Shown here piece after piece: positions 40,565 to 51,787 of a stretch of DNA of 64,000 bases. Source of the DNA: Amylostereum areolatum (Eukaryota; Basidiomycota; Agaricomycetes; Russulales; Stereaceae); the NCBI GenBank assembly GCA_012932865.1, contig SAXG01000084.1, positions 62,001-126,000 on the forward strand. Direction: 5' to 3'. The position numbers and the translations under genes were made by a program. The notes under the pieces are model-generated. The model was not told the origin of the DNA, did no database searches, and worked only from the letters and a program-made list of their open reading frames with translations. Every line of letters starts with the position of its first letter. The first letter of the stretch is position 1.

Positions 40565-41812
40565 CATCAGCAAAGTCGGCTGAGCTTCGCGATGCATGGC
40601 CAGGGCCTCGCGATGCATCGCAATACCCACCATGCCACCTTGCGCTGACCATCCCACCATGCCCCAATGGTGCACCTGCCAGTTCCACCATCCTTGCGAA
40701 ATTCCACCAGTATGGTGAAATCTGACCAGTATGGGCGGGCTTCGCGAGGCATGGTCTAGCTTTGTCAGAAGCAGGTAGGCCACAAAAACATTTTATTTCA
40801 CTACTACGAGGAATATACATATAGTGTACAAAACAACGGCACGGGCAGAGTGAATGGGATGCACACCGCCACGAAACCGCACACGGACTCGGTGACTATG
40901 AGCGGTAAGCCAGTCCGTTGCGGTCACGTTTGAGTGAGTGAAGCAGGGGGAGGTACGCACTCTTGAGGCGAACGAGACTGTCGTCGAGGTCGAGACCCAT
41001 CGGGAGAAGAAACGAGCTCACGCTCTGCCACCGTCTCCAACGGAGCTCAGGCTTTCGACACAAGCACTGTAATCCAATCAATTAGCAAGCTTGAAGTGCG
41101 TATATGCGCGCGTACACTCACCCTTACAAAGTATGTAATCCGACGGTGCTGAAGGGAGCGAACTGGTGATACCGTCACGCATAGGTTAATAACAGTGAGA
41201 TTGATACGGAGAGTACTCACCGTTTTTGGCCGTAGACCCACTGAAAACTCAGCCGTAAACACGGAAGATGATAGCAAGAGGCTTGGGGTTATGCGTGCGA
41301 ATGTCGGACTGTCCATGAAGAATGAGCTACAGGCACCCAGGCTCATTGATGCGGGGAATGCAGTGATTTAGGCTCACAAAAACATACCGTATCATGGGAG
41401 AAGCCGACCCAGAAACCTTCCCTCAAGTAGTCGTGAATGCGGGTACCTCCAGCAAGCGCGGACAGCCTCCAAGTCCAGGGCATGCACTCAATCTCTAAAG
41501 CCAGCGGGAATTTTGGGGATGAGAGGGGTATACTGCACAGAGATGATACAATAACACATACTCTGATCATTTTGACGGAGTAGAAACCAAGGCTGACGCG
41601 GGAGGAAATGAGGGGATGACGGCGGTCGAGGTCAAGAGATGTTTTGAACTCCGCGATTGAGCGACGCGCGTTGCATGAGAGATACCACGTGACCGCTGGA
41701 GCAAATATCGGGTCTGGCGACGGCCTGGCCGTGCTTCCCGATGCATGACCATGCATGGCCGGCTGGACCGGTGCTGGACTCAAGCGCCCATGCTCAGCCG
41801 ACTTTGCTGATG
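40565..41812. mobile_element. Second CATCAG-ended DNA element nested in the first
   Basis: A 1248-bp unit with 21-bp perfect inverted ends beginning CATCAGCAAAGTCGGCTGAG and a CA duplication on each side (40563-40564, 41813-41814). It lies 17 bases into the TIR of the outer element. It carries minus-strand coding-like pieces (around 41343-41849 with DLDRRHPLISSRVSLGFYSV and IECMPWTWRLSALAGGTR, and 40896-41081). They look like exons of a captured gene rather than a transposase, though I cannot name them. Confidence 0.7.
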
Positions 41813-42122
41813 CAGTACTTGGGACACACTTAGAACTTGGGCCAGCCACTTAGACTTGGAGAGCAGCCTTAGGTGCACTTGGACCTGGGACAAAATGATT
41901 GACTACCTTGGTGAAATAAGTGGAACTTGGGAGGATCCTTGGAAATGTAGTAGTTTACTTTCATACTTGGGAAATTTAGCATGTTACTTAGTTGAATGTG
42001 TCAATACTTGCAAAGTCATGACTTAGTGGATTTCGAGAACGGAAACGTCACGTGACTTGTAACTATTATCGGCGCTCAACGCCGCGTCGACTCTTTGTCT
42101 TCAACCACGACATCCGTCGTCG

Positions 42123-43298
42123 TTGGAGACCCGGCCTGGTCGTCGTCGTTGGAGACCCGGCCTGGTCGTCGTCGCCGTCTTCGTCAACCTCGCTGCCGCC
42201 TCCAACGACCTCGCCGCCGCACTCAACACCCACGCCCGTCGCCTTCAAAAACCTCGCCGTTGCCCTCAACACCAACGCACGTGTCGCCCCCACCGGCGAT
42301 GGCTTCGTCACCCCCCACGCCCTTGTCACCCGCAAGGCCCATGGCCTCATCACTCCCCAACGACCTTGCCGCCACCCTCAACGCCCACGCCCGTCGCCCT
42401 CAATGCCCACATCCGTCGCCTTCAAAGCCCACACCCGTCGCCTTCAACGCCAACGCGCGGTCATCGCCTCCAACGGCGACGCGCGTCGCTCCCACCGCCG
42501 ACGCCTTCGTCACCCCCCAGCGCCCACTCACTTGTCACCCCCCAGCGCCGACGACCTCGGCGCCCCCAGTGCCGACGGCCTCGTCACCCCCAACGGCAAA
42601 GCCCTCATTGCCCTCCAACACCCACGCCTTCGTCATCCCCCAACGCCAACGCGCTCGCCACCCCCAACGCCCACAGTCTCGTCGTCCCCAATATCGACGG
42701 CCTCATCATCCCGCACGCCCACGCCCATCGCCCTCAACGCCCACGCCCTCGTCAACCCCCATTGCCTACGCGCGCGTCGCTCCCAATGCCAACACGCGTC
42801 ACCCCAGCGCGAACGGCCTCGTCACTCGTCAACGGCCACACCCTCGTCACCCGCGACCAACGCGCCGACATCTCCCGCCTCCTCGACCTCACCTACCTCT
42901 CCCACTCCTCTTCCTCCGCCACCTCCTCTGCCGCCTCCATACACGTCTATGTCGACACCGACGGCGACCTCCACGACCCCAACTACCGCGACCTCCCCCC
43001 CCTCGTCCCCGCCGCATGCAGACCTGCCTGGGAGGCTGCCACCGCCTACTACGCCGACGACGCCGTTGTCCTTGATCGTCGTCCCGCAAGTCCCCACCCA
43101 TGGACAAGCCCGAGCCCAAACGTGCCCGTTCCGACGAGGGTGTGTACATCCCCTCCCTCTCCCCCGTCCCGCATTAGCACTAACCTCCGCACTGCTTCAG
43201 ATGCCTCCGCCCGCGCGCGATCCCTCGCGTACGTCGGTGCATCCACTGCTCTGACCCTGATGTTGGTTTGCTTCTGTGCTTGCTGTGGTTGTGTCTGA
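42123..43298 (+). other. Coding-like, proline/alanine-rich segment inside the outer DNA element
   Basis: A 391-codon frame starts in degenerate GC-rich repeats (CGCCCCCAACGCC-like words) but from about 42860 reads like protein: DISRLLDLTYLSH, IHVYVDTDGDLHDPNYRDLP, then a C-terminal hydrophobic stretch. It may be a captured host-gene fragment. The first half looks like a decayed minisatellite. No family is recognised. Confidence 0.35.
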
Positions 43299-44138
43299 TT
43301 AGCTTCATCTGTATCCATTCCATATCATGTACATGTGCTCAGTACTATATGAATGGATGAATTATGATTTGTTTTGTGCCCCCTAAACTGTATGCTTTCA
43401 GTGCTTGGAGTGACTGGACAATGACCTGACCAATTCATTGCAGTATCTGAAACCACTGGACTGTATACTTGGGTACTTGAGCCTCCTGTCTCATGGCCTT
43501 CCCTACCTTGACATCTACTTACCAAGTGTATCCAAGGCTAACCTCAAGTGAAATGGGTACTTGGGCCAGAAAGTGGCCCGGCTTGGCCAATGTCCACATT
43601 GCTGGGGACTTGGGGCCCTGGGTGACTTGCCCAAGGACCCCAAGTCACTGTCAAGTACCGGGAGTTTTCCTGATGTGAGCCATGCATCGTCGGTGCCGTT
43701 ATTCATGTGTTGGATGGGAGAACCAGTTTGGCCGATGACAATGTTCCATGTTCCACCAATTTCGGTGCAGTTGGCAAGCTCGGCGGGGAGAGGGGGTTGG
43801 GGGTTGGTGCGGATCCACTGGGCAGCCATGACTGGTTCGTCGAGGTCAGAGAAGTCTTCGTTGGTAACAGGTGGTAGGGCGGAGGCGGCGATGAAGTCGA
43901 AGTCAGCTTCGGTGAGATCGGGTTGGTCTCCGTTGGTGAAGTACCAGATGATGCCACTAAGCTTAGTGGTTACAAAGGCAACTTCTTGGGTGGTGTCTCC
44001 AAGTCGAGCAAAGAAGAGGTCGTCGTCTTCTTGGGTGAAGCCTAGTGGGAGGGGGAAGATGCAGCAGTTCTCGATGTCGGTGTCAGAGCCTGTTTCGGAG
44101 CTGGAGTCGGAACCGTTGAGTCTGAACGAGGGAATTGT

Positions 44139-44747
44139 TTATAAGTGGGTGAGGTCGATGACCTCTGGCTGGGTGATGTCGATGACGTCTGGCTCTGGTG
44201 TGGGGCTGGGGGTGTTGCCTGGTGTAAGGAGGCGGTGAGTGTGTCGAGTGTCAACTGGTATTTTCTCGTTGGGCGCGTAGAAGGACTTTGGGGGTTGCTC
44301 GAGTTTGTAGTGGTAGGTGACGTATGGGCAGAAGTAGACGTAGAGGTTTCCGTTTCCTTGTTCGCTTATTTTGAGGCGATAGAAGTGGACGTCTATGATG
44401 GAGTCTTCAAGTTCTTCTACGCCGAGGGCGACCTTCCAATTGTGCCAGGCCCAAGGGTCTTTAGACTCGTTGATGAGGGAGATGATAGTATCGTCGCTGA
44501 TGGGGATGAATTCTTGTACTTGTGAGCGCCAATCTTCCATGCACGAGCCCCCAGTCGAAATGGTTACTCTGTGCGGCAAGGGAAGATTTTGTCGAGGGAA
44601 GGTGGTTCTGTTACAAGATTGCAAGACAGTCTGCCTCAGTCTTCTCGACCTGTTGGCTGTCTCTTCGTCTAGGGGACACAAGCCCAAAGACTTCCTAAAC
44701 TGCTTTCCTTTCGCCGCTTTTACTCGTTTCCTACACCAAGGGTGCAC
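44139..44747 (-). CDS. Gypsy copy 1 ORF0 (pre-gag ORF)
   Basis: A 202-codon frame, intact despite decay of the rest of this copy and nearly identical to ORF0 of copy 2. A methionine at position 70 (MEDWRSQ) may be the real start, giving about 133 residues. The C-terminus carries VIDIT and VIDLT in tandem, then TAA, after which the same frame stays open toward gag. No enzymatic domain is seen. Confidence 0.7.
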   Translation of the reverse strand: MHPWCRKRVKAAKGKQFRKSLGLCPLDEETANRSRRLRQTVLQSCNRTTFPRQNLPLPHRVTISTGGSCMEDWRSQVQEFIPISDDTIISLINESKDPWAWHNWKVALGVEELEDSIIDVHFYRLKISEQGNGNLYVYFCPYVTYHYKLEQPPKSFYAPNEKIPVDTRHTHRLLTPGNTPSPTPEPDVIDITQPEVIDLTHL

Positions 44748-45011
44748 CTTCTACTGTCACCTCTGAGCTTTCAACTCCTGGTATTGGAGAGTCTCGAGTA
44801 GGTGTAACGTTTCGAGGAAACGTCAAGCCGGCACCGGTATACGTGCGCACTGCCACAATGTCAGGGTAACGAGTCGCATACTCTGGGGGCAACGGTCTAG
44901 GGTGGCACGGGGGAAGAACAAGGTCAGTACCAGACGGGTACTACTACTACTACGCTACAGTACGTAGGGACGGTCGTAGGGTGGTGCAAGAGTGAATAGA
45001 TCTCGAGCTTA

Positions 45012-45468
45012 TGTCAGCAACAACTAGTGCGATAGCACCAAGTTACGACAAAGCTGACAGAGGAAGAGGACGACAGAGGGGAGCCGATCAGACACAGCGA
45101 CAGACAAGGGAAAGCAAGCAAAGTCGGTAGAATTGACTAGCTCGAGATAAGGGATATGTACAGCGAGAGCGAGCCTTATATACACAAGAGGAGAGAGACT
45201 TAGGTAAGCAACCGATACACGGCGATCAGTAAGCAGACCTAGTATAAGTAAGCAGTCGTATGTAAAAGAGCACAGCATGAGTCAGTATCGTACAGCATGA
45301 GTCAAGGGAAAGGAGTCAGACCCGGCCCGAGATGAGTCACGTGGGTCCGGGCGGGATATAGATGAACCGGGTCCGGGCCAAAGTGGAGCCGGACCGGTGA
45401 TAAGTTGATAAGTCCTAAAGTGTGTAACCGATGTAAAGTAAAAAGAAAATTATAGGTCGTTCATGACA
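45012..45468 (-). repeat. Gypsy copy 1 5' LTR
   Basis: A 457-bp LTR starting TGTCAGCAAC and ending TCATGACA. It differs from the two copy 2 LTRs at several positions plus small indels. It abuts the hAT transposase intron at 45469. Confidence 0.88.
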
Positions 45469-46244
45469 ACCAGAAGATAGTAAGTAGTAGTGGTAATAGT
45501 AGGACTTACTGCAAGTTCCCGAACAACGGCACCATGAAGCTCTATGAGAATCTTGCCAACGGCATTGCACACAGTGGTGTCGGTGGGTAGCAAGAAGTTG
45601 CAACGGATGTATTTGAAGAGGAACTTGAGGGAGGGGGCCTCACCCGTTGTGAATGCTTTGTCCTCTTGAATCAACCAGGCTGCGAACAGGCAGTTGAAGC
45701 CATTTTGCTTGGGCTCAATGCGTGGGTTCAAGATGCCTTCTTTGATGTATTGATCCATGAGTTTAGTGCTTGCAAGGGAAAACCCGGTCTGTGGAGGCGC
45801 CATCGTCTTGCCTTCGTCATCGACTCCCTCCTTCCCATCCTTCACCTCCCTTGCTGCAATAACCGAGGCGTGCTTCTTGGTGTGCGTTGCCAGGTTTCCG
45901 AGTGCTGGACGGTTTGGATCCTCATTGAACACCTTGCTTTTGACGGTACGCTCAAATGTCTGGGTGCTGTGCGTGAGATAGGTGAGTCATCGACAGGTTT
46001 GAATCCAGAACCGCATACTAGCGAACTCACTCGGTGCAGTACTTGCACTTGAAGAGCCAACACTTGCCCTTCTTGGGGTCAACAGTCGGCTTCGCAGGGT
46101 GCCAGTGCGGCAGCATGTGGTTCACAGGGCCGCACGTCGCACCAGTCCGCTTCTCCGCTTTCCGAGCTTCGACCTCGTTCAGCGCGCCTTCACCATCTGA
46201 CTCGCTCTCGGTATGCTCCTGATAATGTTTGGCCGTCCGCTTGG
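45469..46244 (-). pseudogene. hAT-like transposase, middle exons
   Basis: Minus-strand exons encode a BED-type zinc finger (CWLFKCKYC with a paired ATHTKKH after an intron near 45980-46030), then a region with DKAFTTGEAPSLKFLF and FLLPTDTTVCNAVGKIL typical of agaricomycete hAT transposases, ending RELA before a GTAAGT donor at about 45508. The gene then runs into the gypsy copy 1 LTR. The catalytic core and the dimerisation domain are not in this window. Confidence 0.7.
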
Positions 46245-46899
46245 TAGAGCTCTTCACGAGTGGCTATACTTGTGAGTACCTGTATGAGTACCTGTAAGGC
46301 ACATCCGTGGGTATTGCCATCCGCGGATACGAGTACTCGTGTGCCTGATACTCGTGAGAGTACAGGTATGACTTTTGAGCTCACAGGTTACCTGTGCAAG
46401 TACCTGTCAAATACCTGTCAGGTACTTTGGCAGGGTTGATCTTGATATAATTACAGATAATAGCTGTTGGATTGATATAAGCATTCTCTCTTGCAGATCC
46501 TTATATACTGTTGTTTCTATTGTGGCCCCTTTCTCATCCATTTCCTCTCCTCCCCTCACATATATAGCTGAAAGCCTTGTGTGGTATGCTGTATCATACT
46601 CTGATACATGTTTACCTGTACCTAAATGTTACTAGCATTGTCCTTGCCTTGAAGATAGAGTGTCAATATGCCTAACAGAGCTTCCAAGATGAGTCCAAGA
46701 AGGCCACTACTGCTGCTTGTATCATATTTTCTAGGAACAACAGGTACTTGTCATACCTGTGTATCCGCGAGTGGGAGTATCCGTGCCACAGGTACCTGTG
46801 TGCCTGATACTCGTGAGAGTGGGAGTATAAGATCTGGAGCCACAGGTACCTGTCTCAAGGTTGCAGGTACCTGTAAGAGTGCACTCGTGAAGAGCTCTA
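46245..46899. mobile_element. Non-autonomous hAT-type MITE, copy 2
   Basis: A 655-bp sister of the element at 33224-33866, with the same 18-bp ends and a perfect 8-bp duplication CCGCTTGG. It differs mainly by an extra 12 bp (repeat of TGAGTACCTGTA) near the left end plus point changes. It is inserted in a lysine-rich exon of the hAT-like transposase; removing it and one duplication restores the frame. Confidence 0.9.
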
Positions 46900-47160
46900 C
46901 CGCTTGGCCTTCTGGGTGGAGTTTTTCTGCAAAAGACATTCCCGTGTCAGCGTGGGAAGGATCCATATAGGTGCATCCCTTGAACCCTCACCTTAGCCTC
47001 TCTTTTCCTCTGACTCTCTGTTTTCTTTTGTTTCTTCTTCATAGACGAACTCTGGGGCAAGTCAGACTTGTCCTCATCAGACTCGTCGCTCGTTACCCGC
47101 CGCTTGCGCTTCGAGTTCTTTTTCTGTTATCAGCCAATCTCGTAAGTCTCATGAGAGCTG
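46900..47160 (-). pseudogene. hAT-like transposase, lysine-rich exons
   Basis: Two exons with KKNSKRKRRVTSDESDEDKS and QKKTESQRKREAK flank an intron of about 80 nt. They are basic/acidic disordered sequence preceding the zinc finger, possibly carrying a nuclear localisation signal. At the upper end an intron runs into gypsy copy 2. Confidence 0.62.
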
Positions 47161-47619
47161 TGTCAGCAACGACTAGTGCGACAGCACCAAGTTACGACAC
47201 AGCTGACTAGAAGATGAGGACGACAGAGGGGAGCCGATCAGACACGGCGACAGACGAGGGAAAGCAAGCAAAGTCGGTAGAATTGACTAGCTCGAGATAA
47301 GGGATATGTACAGCGAGAGCGAGCCTTATATACATAAGAGGAGAGAGACTTAGGTAAGCAACCGATACACGGCGATCAGTAAGCAGACCTAGTATAAGTA
47401 AGCAGTCGTATGTAAAAGAGCACAGCATGAGTCAGTATTGTACGGCATGAGTCAAGGGAGAGGAGTCAGACCCGGGCCGAGATGAGTCACGTGGGCCCGG
47501 GTGGGATATAGATGAACCGGGTCCGGGCCGAAGTGGAGCCGGACCGGTGATAAGCCAATAAGTCCTAAAGCGTGTAACCGATGTAAAGTAAAAAAGAAAA
47601 TTATAGACCGTTCATGACA
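47161..47619 (-). repeat. Gypsy copy 2 3' LTR
   Basis: 459 bp, TGTCAGCAAC...TCATGACA. The pol stop codon (47612-47614) lies inside the LTR edge. Confidence 0.93.
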
Positions 47620-50600
47620 TCACCCCTTCCTTAGATTCGACGTCCTCGTCGCAATCAGATCCAGCTTCCTCTTCCGCCAGGAGTTCCCAACGATTAAGGC
47701 GTGCAGGTTTCGGGGCACCTGGGTGCTCGCGGTGGAAGTCGTCAATACGTTTCTTGGCATTCTGGAGATTGGCAAGAGGTTCCCAAGTATTGTCATTGTC
47801 TGGGTAGCCTTTCCATTTGACAAGGTACTTGAAGCCGCGACCAACTTTCTTGGAGTCTATAATCTTTTCAACCTCATAGACTTCCTCTCCTTGGACTAAC
47901 TCTGGGGGTGGAGGTGCAGGTGTTTTCTGGTTGTCAAAGGCGGGACCGTTGTGTGGAGATAGGAGGGACTCGTTGAAGACCGGATGTTTTCGTGACCAGG
48001 ATGTAGGGAGGCGAAGCTTGTAAGCCGATGCTCCAACTTTCTCCAGGATTTCGAAAGGACCAAAGCGCTTGTCATCTAGCTTTTGCATAGGACGTGCCGT
48101 TTTGATTACAGTTTGGCCATCTCTAGTCTTGGCTTCCAGCCAGACAAAGTCGCCAATTTTGTAATCTATTGGTTCGTCCTTCTTGCGATCGTAAAAGCGC
48201 TTTTGATCGTCCTGTGCTGCCTTTAGCGCAGAGCGGGCTTCCTCATAGATGTCTCGCATGCGTTGTGCAAACTCGTTCGCCGATGGGTTGTCTGTCTCAC
48301 GTCGAGGGTTTGTCCCCAGGTAGAGTTCCCGACCATAGTTGGCAAAGTTGGGAGACATCCCAATCGAACTATGGACCATGTTGTTGAGCGCAGTCATGGC
48401 AAGTGGGAGGTAACGTGTCCAATTGTCTTGTCGCTGATTGACGAAGATGCGAAGGTAGTTTTCCATGGTCATGTTGGAGCGTTCGGTCTGTCCATCCGTC
48501 TGAGGGTGATATGCCGTGGACGGGTTCCCTTCAATGCCTAGCAATTGGAACAATGCCGTGGTGAACTTGGAGACAAAGACGCTGCCGCGGTCACTGACGA
48601 TCTTTCTAGGAATTCCATGATGGGGGACCACCTCGCGTAGGTACTCGAAGGCGAGTTCGTCCTCTGTTAGGTCTTTGGTCGTGGCCCAGAATACAACCTG
48701 CTTGGTACCCATGCAGTTCACATTGCAGATGGCGTCTTTTCCATCCGAGACCGGGAGTGGCATGACGAAGTCAATGGATACATGCTCCCAAGGTGCTTGT
48801 GGCGGGTCATGTGGGTGGAGTGGAGCGGCAATATGATCGTGTCTAATCTTGGTACGTTGGCAGGTCTCACATCCTTCGACATATTTTCGGACGTCATCTC
48901 TAATGGCAGGCCACCAGTAGTTGCGCGTGATGAGCTCGTGGGTCTTGTATCGTCCTGGATGACCGACAAGCGGGCCGTCATGGTGAGCCTGGATGATGTC
49001 TGCACGGAGTCCTTTGTCTCTTGGGACATAGAGTCTGTGTTGCCAGGTGACCGTTCCATCTGCATGTTCCAGCCATCCCTTTACTTTGAGTGCTAAGGCG
49101 CGTTCTACTGCATGGTCTCGGAGTGAGGTAGCCTCTTGAATCCGCTCAATGAGGGTATTGTCAGGTCCGTTGGTTACGATTCCTGCATGGTTGAGGGCGC
49201 GAAAGAGTTCTGGTTTCAGGAGGACGATGTTTTCATTGTCTTTCTCCCCCTTCTCAAGGCCCGCTAGTCGGGAAATAGCATCGGGTTTGCCCATTGTTTT
49301 GCCAGGTTTGTGGAGTAGCGTACAATGATACTCTTGTAGCTCCGTTAACCATCGTGCTTGTCTCCGATTTAGCTTCTGCGCCTTGCGGAAGTACGTGAGA
49401 TTGCGATGATCCGACCAGATTTCAAACTCCTGTCGTGCCCCCATGAGGTATTGTCTCCATTCCTCTAGTGCCGTCATGATGGCCAGTAATTCCTTGTCAT
49501 AAATCTCATAGTTCCTCTCAGCTTCGCTGAGGGACTTTGAGAGGAAGGCGACTGGGTGCCATTTGCCATTGTCCTGTTGTTGCGAAAGTACCGCGCCTGT
49601 GGCATAGTCAGAGGAGTCCGCCTCAACACGGAACTGCCCATCGTCTGTAGGGATTGCTAGAACTGGCTGTGATGTTATACGTCGCTTGAGTTCCTCAAAA
49701 GCCTCCTGCTGTGGGGTGTCCCAGACCCATTCCGTCTTCCCAGTGAGTTTAGTCATTGGGTGAGCAATGCCGCTGAAGTCCTTGATAAAGCGACGGTAGA
49801 AGTTGCAAAAGCCCAAAAACGATTGAAGTTGTTTCTTCGTTTTGGGGGCTGGCCAATTGGTGATTGCCGCGACCTTTGCTGGATCCATGCGAACCCTTCC
49901 TCCGCCGACAATCATGCCCAGGTATTCGATTTCTGCCTTCTCAAACTCGCACTTTTCTGGCTTCAGATAGAGTTTGTTTTCTCGCAGGATTCGAAGGACC
50001 TCCTTGACTATCCGACAATGTTCTTCTAGCGTATGTGTGAAGATGAGGATGTCGTCCAAATAGACGACCACGACTCCTTGATGGATCAAGTCTTTGAACA
50101 GGTCATTCATCATGGCTTGGAACGTAGACGGGGAGTTGGTGAGTCCGAAGAACATGACCGTAGGCTCGTAGAGACCTTTGTTCGTGCGGAATGCAGCTTT
50201 CCACTCGTCCCCTTCTTTAATCCGAACATTGTTGTACCCCCATCGGACATCGAGCTTGGTAAAGTGCCGTGCTCCTTTAAGTTTGTCAACCAACTCTTGG
50301 ATGAGCGGGAGCGGGTAACGGTTCTTTATTGTCATCTCATTGAGCTTTCGATAGTCCTGCACAGGACGTAGCGAGCCATCTTTTTTCTTGATGAAGAAGA
50401 ATGGGGAGGCCATGGGTGATTTGGATGGTTGGATCCGGCCAGATCTCAGGTTCTCTTCCAAAAAGGCGTCCAGTTGCTTCTGCTCGTCCAATGTGAGGGG
50501 GTAAACTTTGCAATCGACCGGTTTGAAGTTAGGAGTGAGCTCAATGGTGTGGTCCCATGGGTGTCGCTCAGGGAGCTTGTCGAAGTCGTCTTTGTCAAAG

Positions 50601-51787
50601 ATGTCCTTGAATTCGTGGTACGCCGTTGGGACTCGCTCAGAGAAGGTCTGTTCCTTTTTCTTAGCGTGCTCTTCAATTGCAATGTCCGATGCATGGGTCC
50701 GGATGTGGTATGTCGCTTTGTAGCCATCCCAGTCGAAGGCAAACAGCTGCTCGTCTTTTTCCATGTGGACTGGCTCTTCCTCCTCCTCTTCATCATCATC
50801 GATATTGAGGAGGGGAGGGGGACGAGAGCAGCTGATAGGGCATCGGTTGAATTCAATTGACCCGGATTTCCAGTCGATGTGAGGGTTGTGCTTCTTTAGC
50901 CACTCATGTCCAATGAAAAGGTCCGTATCTCCTAGATTGGAGACCGCCAGGTCAATGTTTTCTTCATGGTCTTGAATATTTAGGCGAAGTGTGACATATT
51001 CCGTGATGGGACCTCCTGTGTTGAGAGTGCCGTCTGCATTTCGTACTGGGATTGGGCGAGCAGTCCGTCGCGTGGGGATGTGATTTTCCTGCACAAACTT
51101 CGTGTTGATACACGAGCCAGTGCAACCACTGTCCAGGAGTGCGAGAGCTTTGACAATGCGCTTGGAATTTACCACCAGTTGTGTGGGAATGACCGTTTGT
51201 TCCTTGGCGCTGGAGGAGCATATGAACTGCATAGGAGTGGCGAGCTCTAGTAGAGCTTGACATGCTAACTCGTCTCCCATGCCAGTTATTTCCTTGATGG
51301 CTTCATAAGTAGCCTCGTCACGGCGTCGGTGGTGTGTCCAGATGCGAAGGATTGCAATCGCACTTTCGGGTTTGTCTTCCCTTAAGCGACGAAGTGTCCA
51401 TTGAGCCGTTCCAGGTGCCATATAACATGATTTGGGCGCCGTGCCCCTTCCATCGCACGGCGTTGTCCCTGACTTCACAGGGTCCATATCCAAAACCGAG
51501 TCTGTATCCAAAGCCATATCCAAAACTGAAGCCGAAACCGAAGCCATATCCAAAGCCGAAGGCTCACAAATCGAAGCCTGAGTATCTAAAATAACAACGG
51601 GACGCGTGCCCGTACCGATAGAGTCCGTAAGAGAAGTCATAATGGGGATATCCCCCGTAGTAGTACAGTCCGAATCAGCAATGCGCATATGTAAACGAGA
51701 ACCAGGCCACCGAGGCGCCACAAAACCAGATGAGCGAGAGACAGAAACTTGGGCTTCAGATGCCGTGTACATCGTCAGCCCCCTCAA
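47612..51787 (-). CDS. Gypsy copy 2 Pol polyprotein (protease, RT, RNase H, integrase, chromodomain)
   Basis: A 1391-codon frame. In order: retropepsin-like LALLDSGCTGSC; RT with YPLTLDEQKQLDAFL, LDVRWGYNN and YLDDILIFT; RNase H with ADSSDYATGAV and YDKELLAIM; the integrase zinc site (HPGRYKTH...CETCQRTK); an integrase core with SIDFVMPLP, SDRGSVFVSKF and DGQTERSN; and a C-terminal chromodomain (YEVEKIID, YLVKWKGYPDNDNTWEP). The first in-frame ATG is at 51772. The frame also continues through the Gag stop, as expected for -1 frameshifting. The integrase segment between the first and second catalytic Asp (CNVNCMGTKQVVFW) departs from the usual DRFTK pattern. Chromodomains steer integration into heterochromatin in this clade. 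Confidence 0.95.
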   Translation of the reverse strand: MRGLTMYTASEAQVSVSRSSGFVAPRWPGSRLHMRIADSDCTTTGDIPIMTSLTDSIGTGTRPVVILDTQASICEPSALDMASVSASVLDMALDTDSVLDMDPVKSGTTPCDGRGTAPKSCYMAPGTAQWTLRRLREDKPESAIAILRIWTHHRRRDEATYEAIKEITGMGDELACQALLELATPMQFICSSSAKEQTVIPTQLVVNSKRIVKALALLDSGCTGSCINTKFVQENHIPTRRTARPIPVRNADGTLNTGGPITEYVTLRLNIQDHEENIDLAVSNLGDTDLFIGHEWLKKHNPHIDWKSGSIEFNRCPISCSRPPPLLNIDDDEEEEEEPVHMEKDEQLFAFDWDGYKATYHIRTHASDIAIEEHAKKKEQTFSERVPTAYHEFKDIFDKDDFDKLPERHPWDHTIELTPNFKPVDCKVYPLTLDEQKQLDAFLEENLRSGRIQPSKSPMASPFFFIKKKDGSLRPVQDYRKLNEMTIKNRYPLPLIQELVDKLKGARHFTKLDVRWGYNNVRIKEGDEWKAAFRTNKGLYEPTVMFFGLTNSPSTFQAMMNDLFKDLIHQGVVVVYLDDILIFTHTLEEHCRIVKEVLRILRENKLYLKPEKCEFEKAEIEYLGMIVGGGRVRMDPAKVAAITNWPAPKTKKQLQSFLGFCNFYRRFIKDFSGIAHPMTKLTGKTEWVWDTPQQEAFEELKRRITSQPVLAIPTDDGQFRVEADSSDYATGAVLSQQQDNGKWHPVAFLSKSLSEAERNYEIYDKELLAIMTALEEWRQYLMGARQEFEIWSDHRNLTYFRKAQKLNRRQARWLTELQEYHCTLLHKPGKTMGKPDAISRLAGLEKGEKDNENIVLLKPELFRALNHAGIVTNGPDNTLIERIQEATSLRDHAVERALALKVKGWLEHADGTVTWQHRLYVPRDKGLRADIIQAHHDGPLVGHPGRYKTHELITRNYWWPAIRDDVRKYVEGCETCQRTKIRHDHIAAPLHPHDPPQAPWEHVSIDFVMPLPVSDGKDAICNVNCMGTKQVVFWATTKDLTEDELAFEYLREVVPHHGIPRKIVSDRGSVFVSKFTTALFQLLGIEGNPSTAYHPQTDGQTERSNMTMENYLRIFVNQRQDNWTRYLPLAMTALNNMVHSSIGMSPNFANYGRELYLGTNPRRETDNPSANEFAQRMRDIYEEARSALKAAQDDQKRFYDRKKDEPIDYKIGDFVWLEAKTRDGQTVIKTARPMQKLDDKRFGPFEILEKVGASAYKLRLPTSWSRKHPVFNESLLSPHNGPAFDNQKTPAPPPPELVQGEEVYEVEKIIDSKKVGRGFKYLVKWKGYPDNDNTWEPLANLQNAKKRIDDFHREHPGAPKPARLNRWELLAEEEAGSDCDEDVESKEGVMS

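Larger units (their letters stand above)
40548..43675. mobile_element. DNA transposon with CATCAGGAAAACTCCC ends, inserted in gypsy copy 1
   Basis: The interruption of gag relative to copy 2 begins CATCAGGAAAACTCCC and ends with its inverse. With the inner element removed, the inverted ends extend over about 24 bp (CATCAGG...GTACTTG). Flanking TG dinucleotides (40546-40547 and 43676-43677) against a single TG in the intact gypsy copy give a 2-bp target duplication. Subterminal DNA is rich in ACTTGG words. No transposase is recognised. The central part is GC-rich and coding-like. The 2-bp duplication would fit CMC-type elements, but the class is unproven. Confidence 0.72.
36976..45468 (-). mobile_element. 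Ty3/gypsy chromovirus-type element, copy 1, truncated and nested
   Basis: This is the same family as the element at 47161-54678. It retains its 5' LTR (45012-45468), ORF0, gag, protease and RT, but is cut off inside pol by the copia LTR at 36975, at the point matching base 49317 of copy 2. The RNase H tail, integrase, chromodomain and 3' LTR are absent. A DNA element (40548-43675) is inserted in gag. Confidence 0.9.

Noticed and set aside
42052..43254. 400-codon ORF as a transposase of the DNA element
   Set aside because: Low-complexity Arg/Pro/His reading without catalytic motifs; the better frame here is a different one and looks like cargo.
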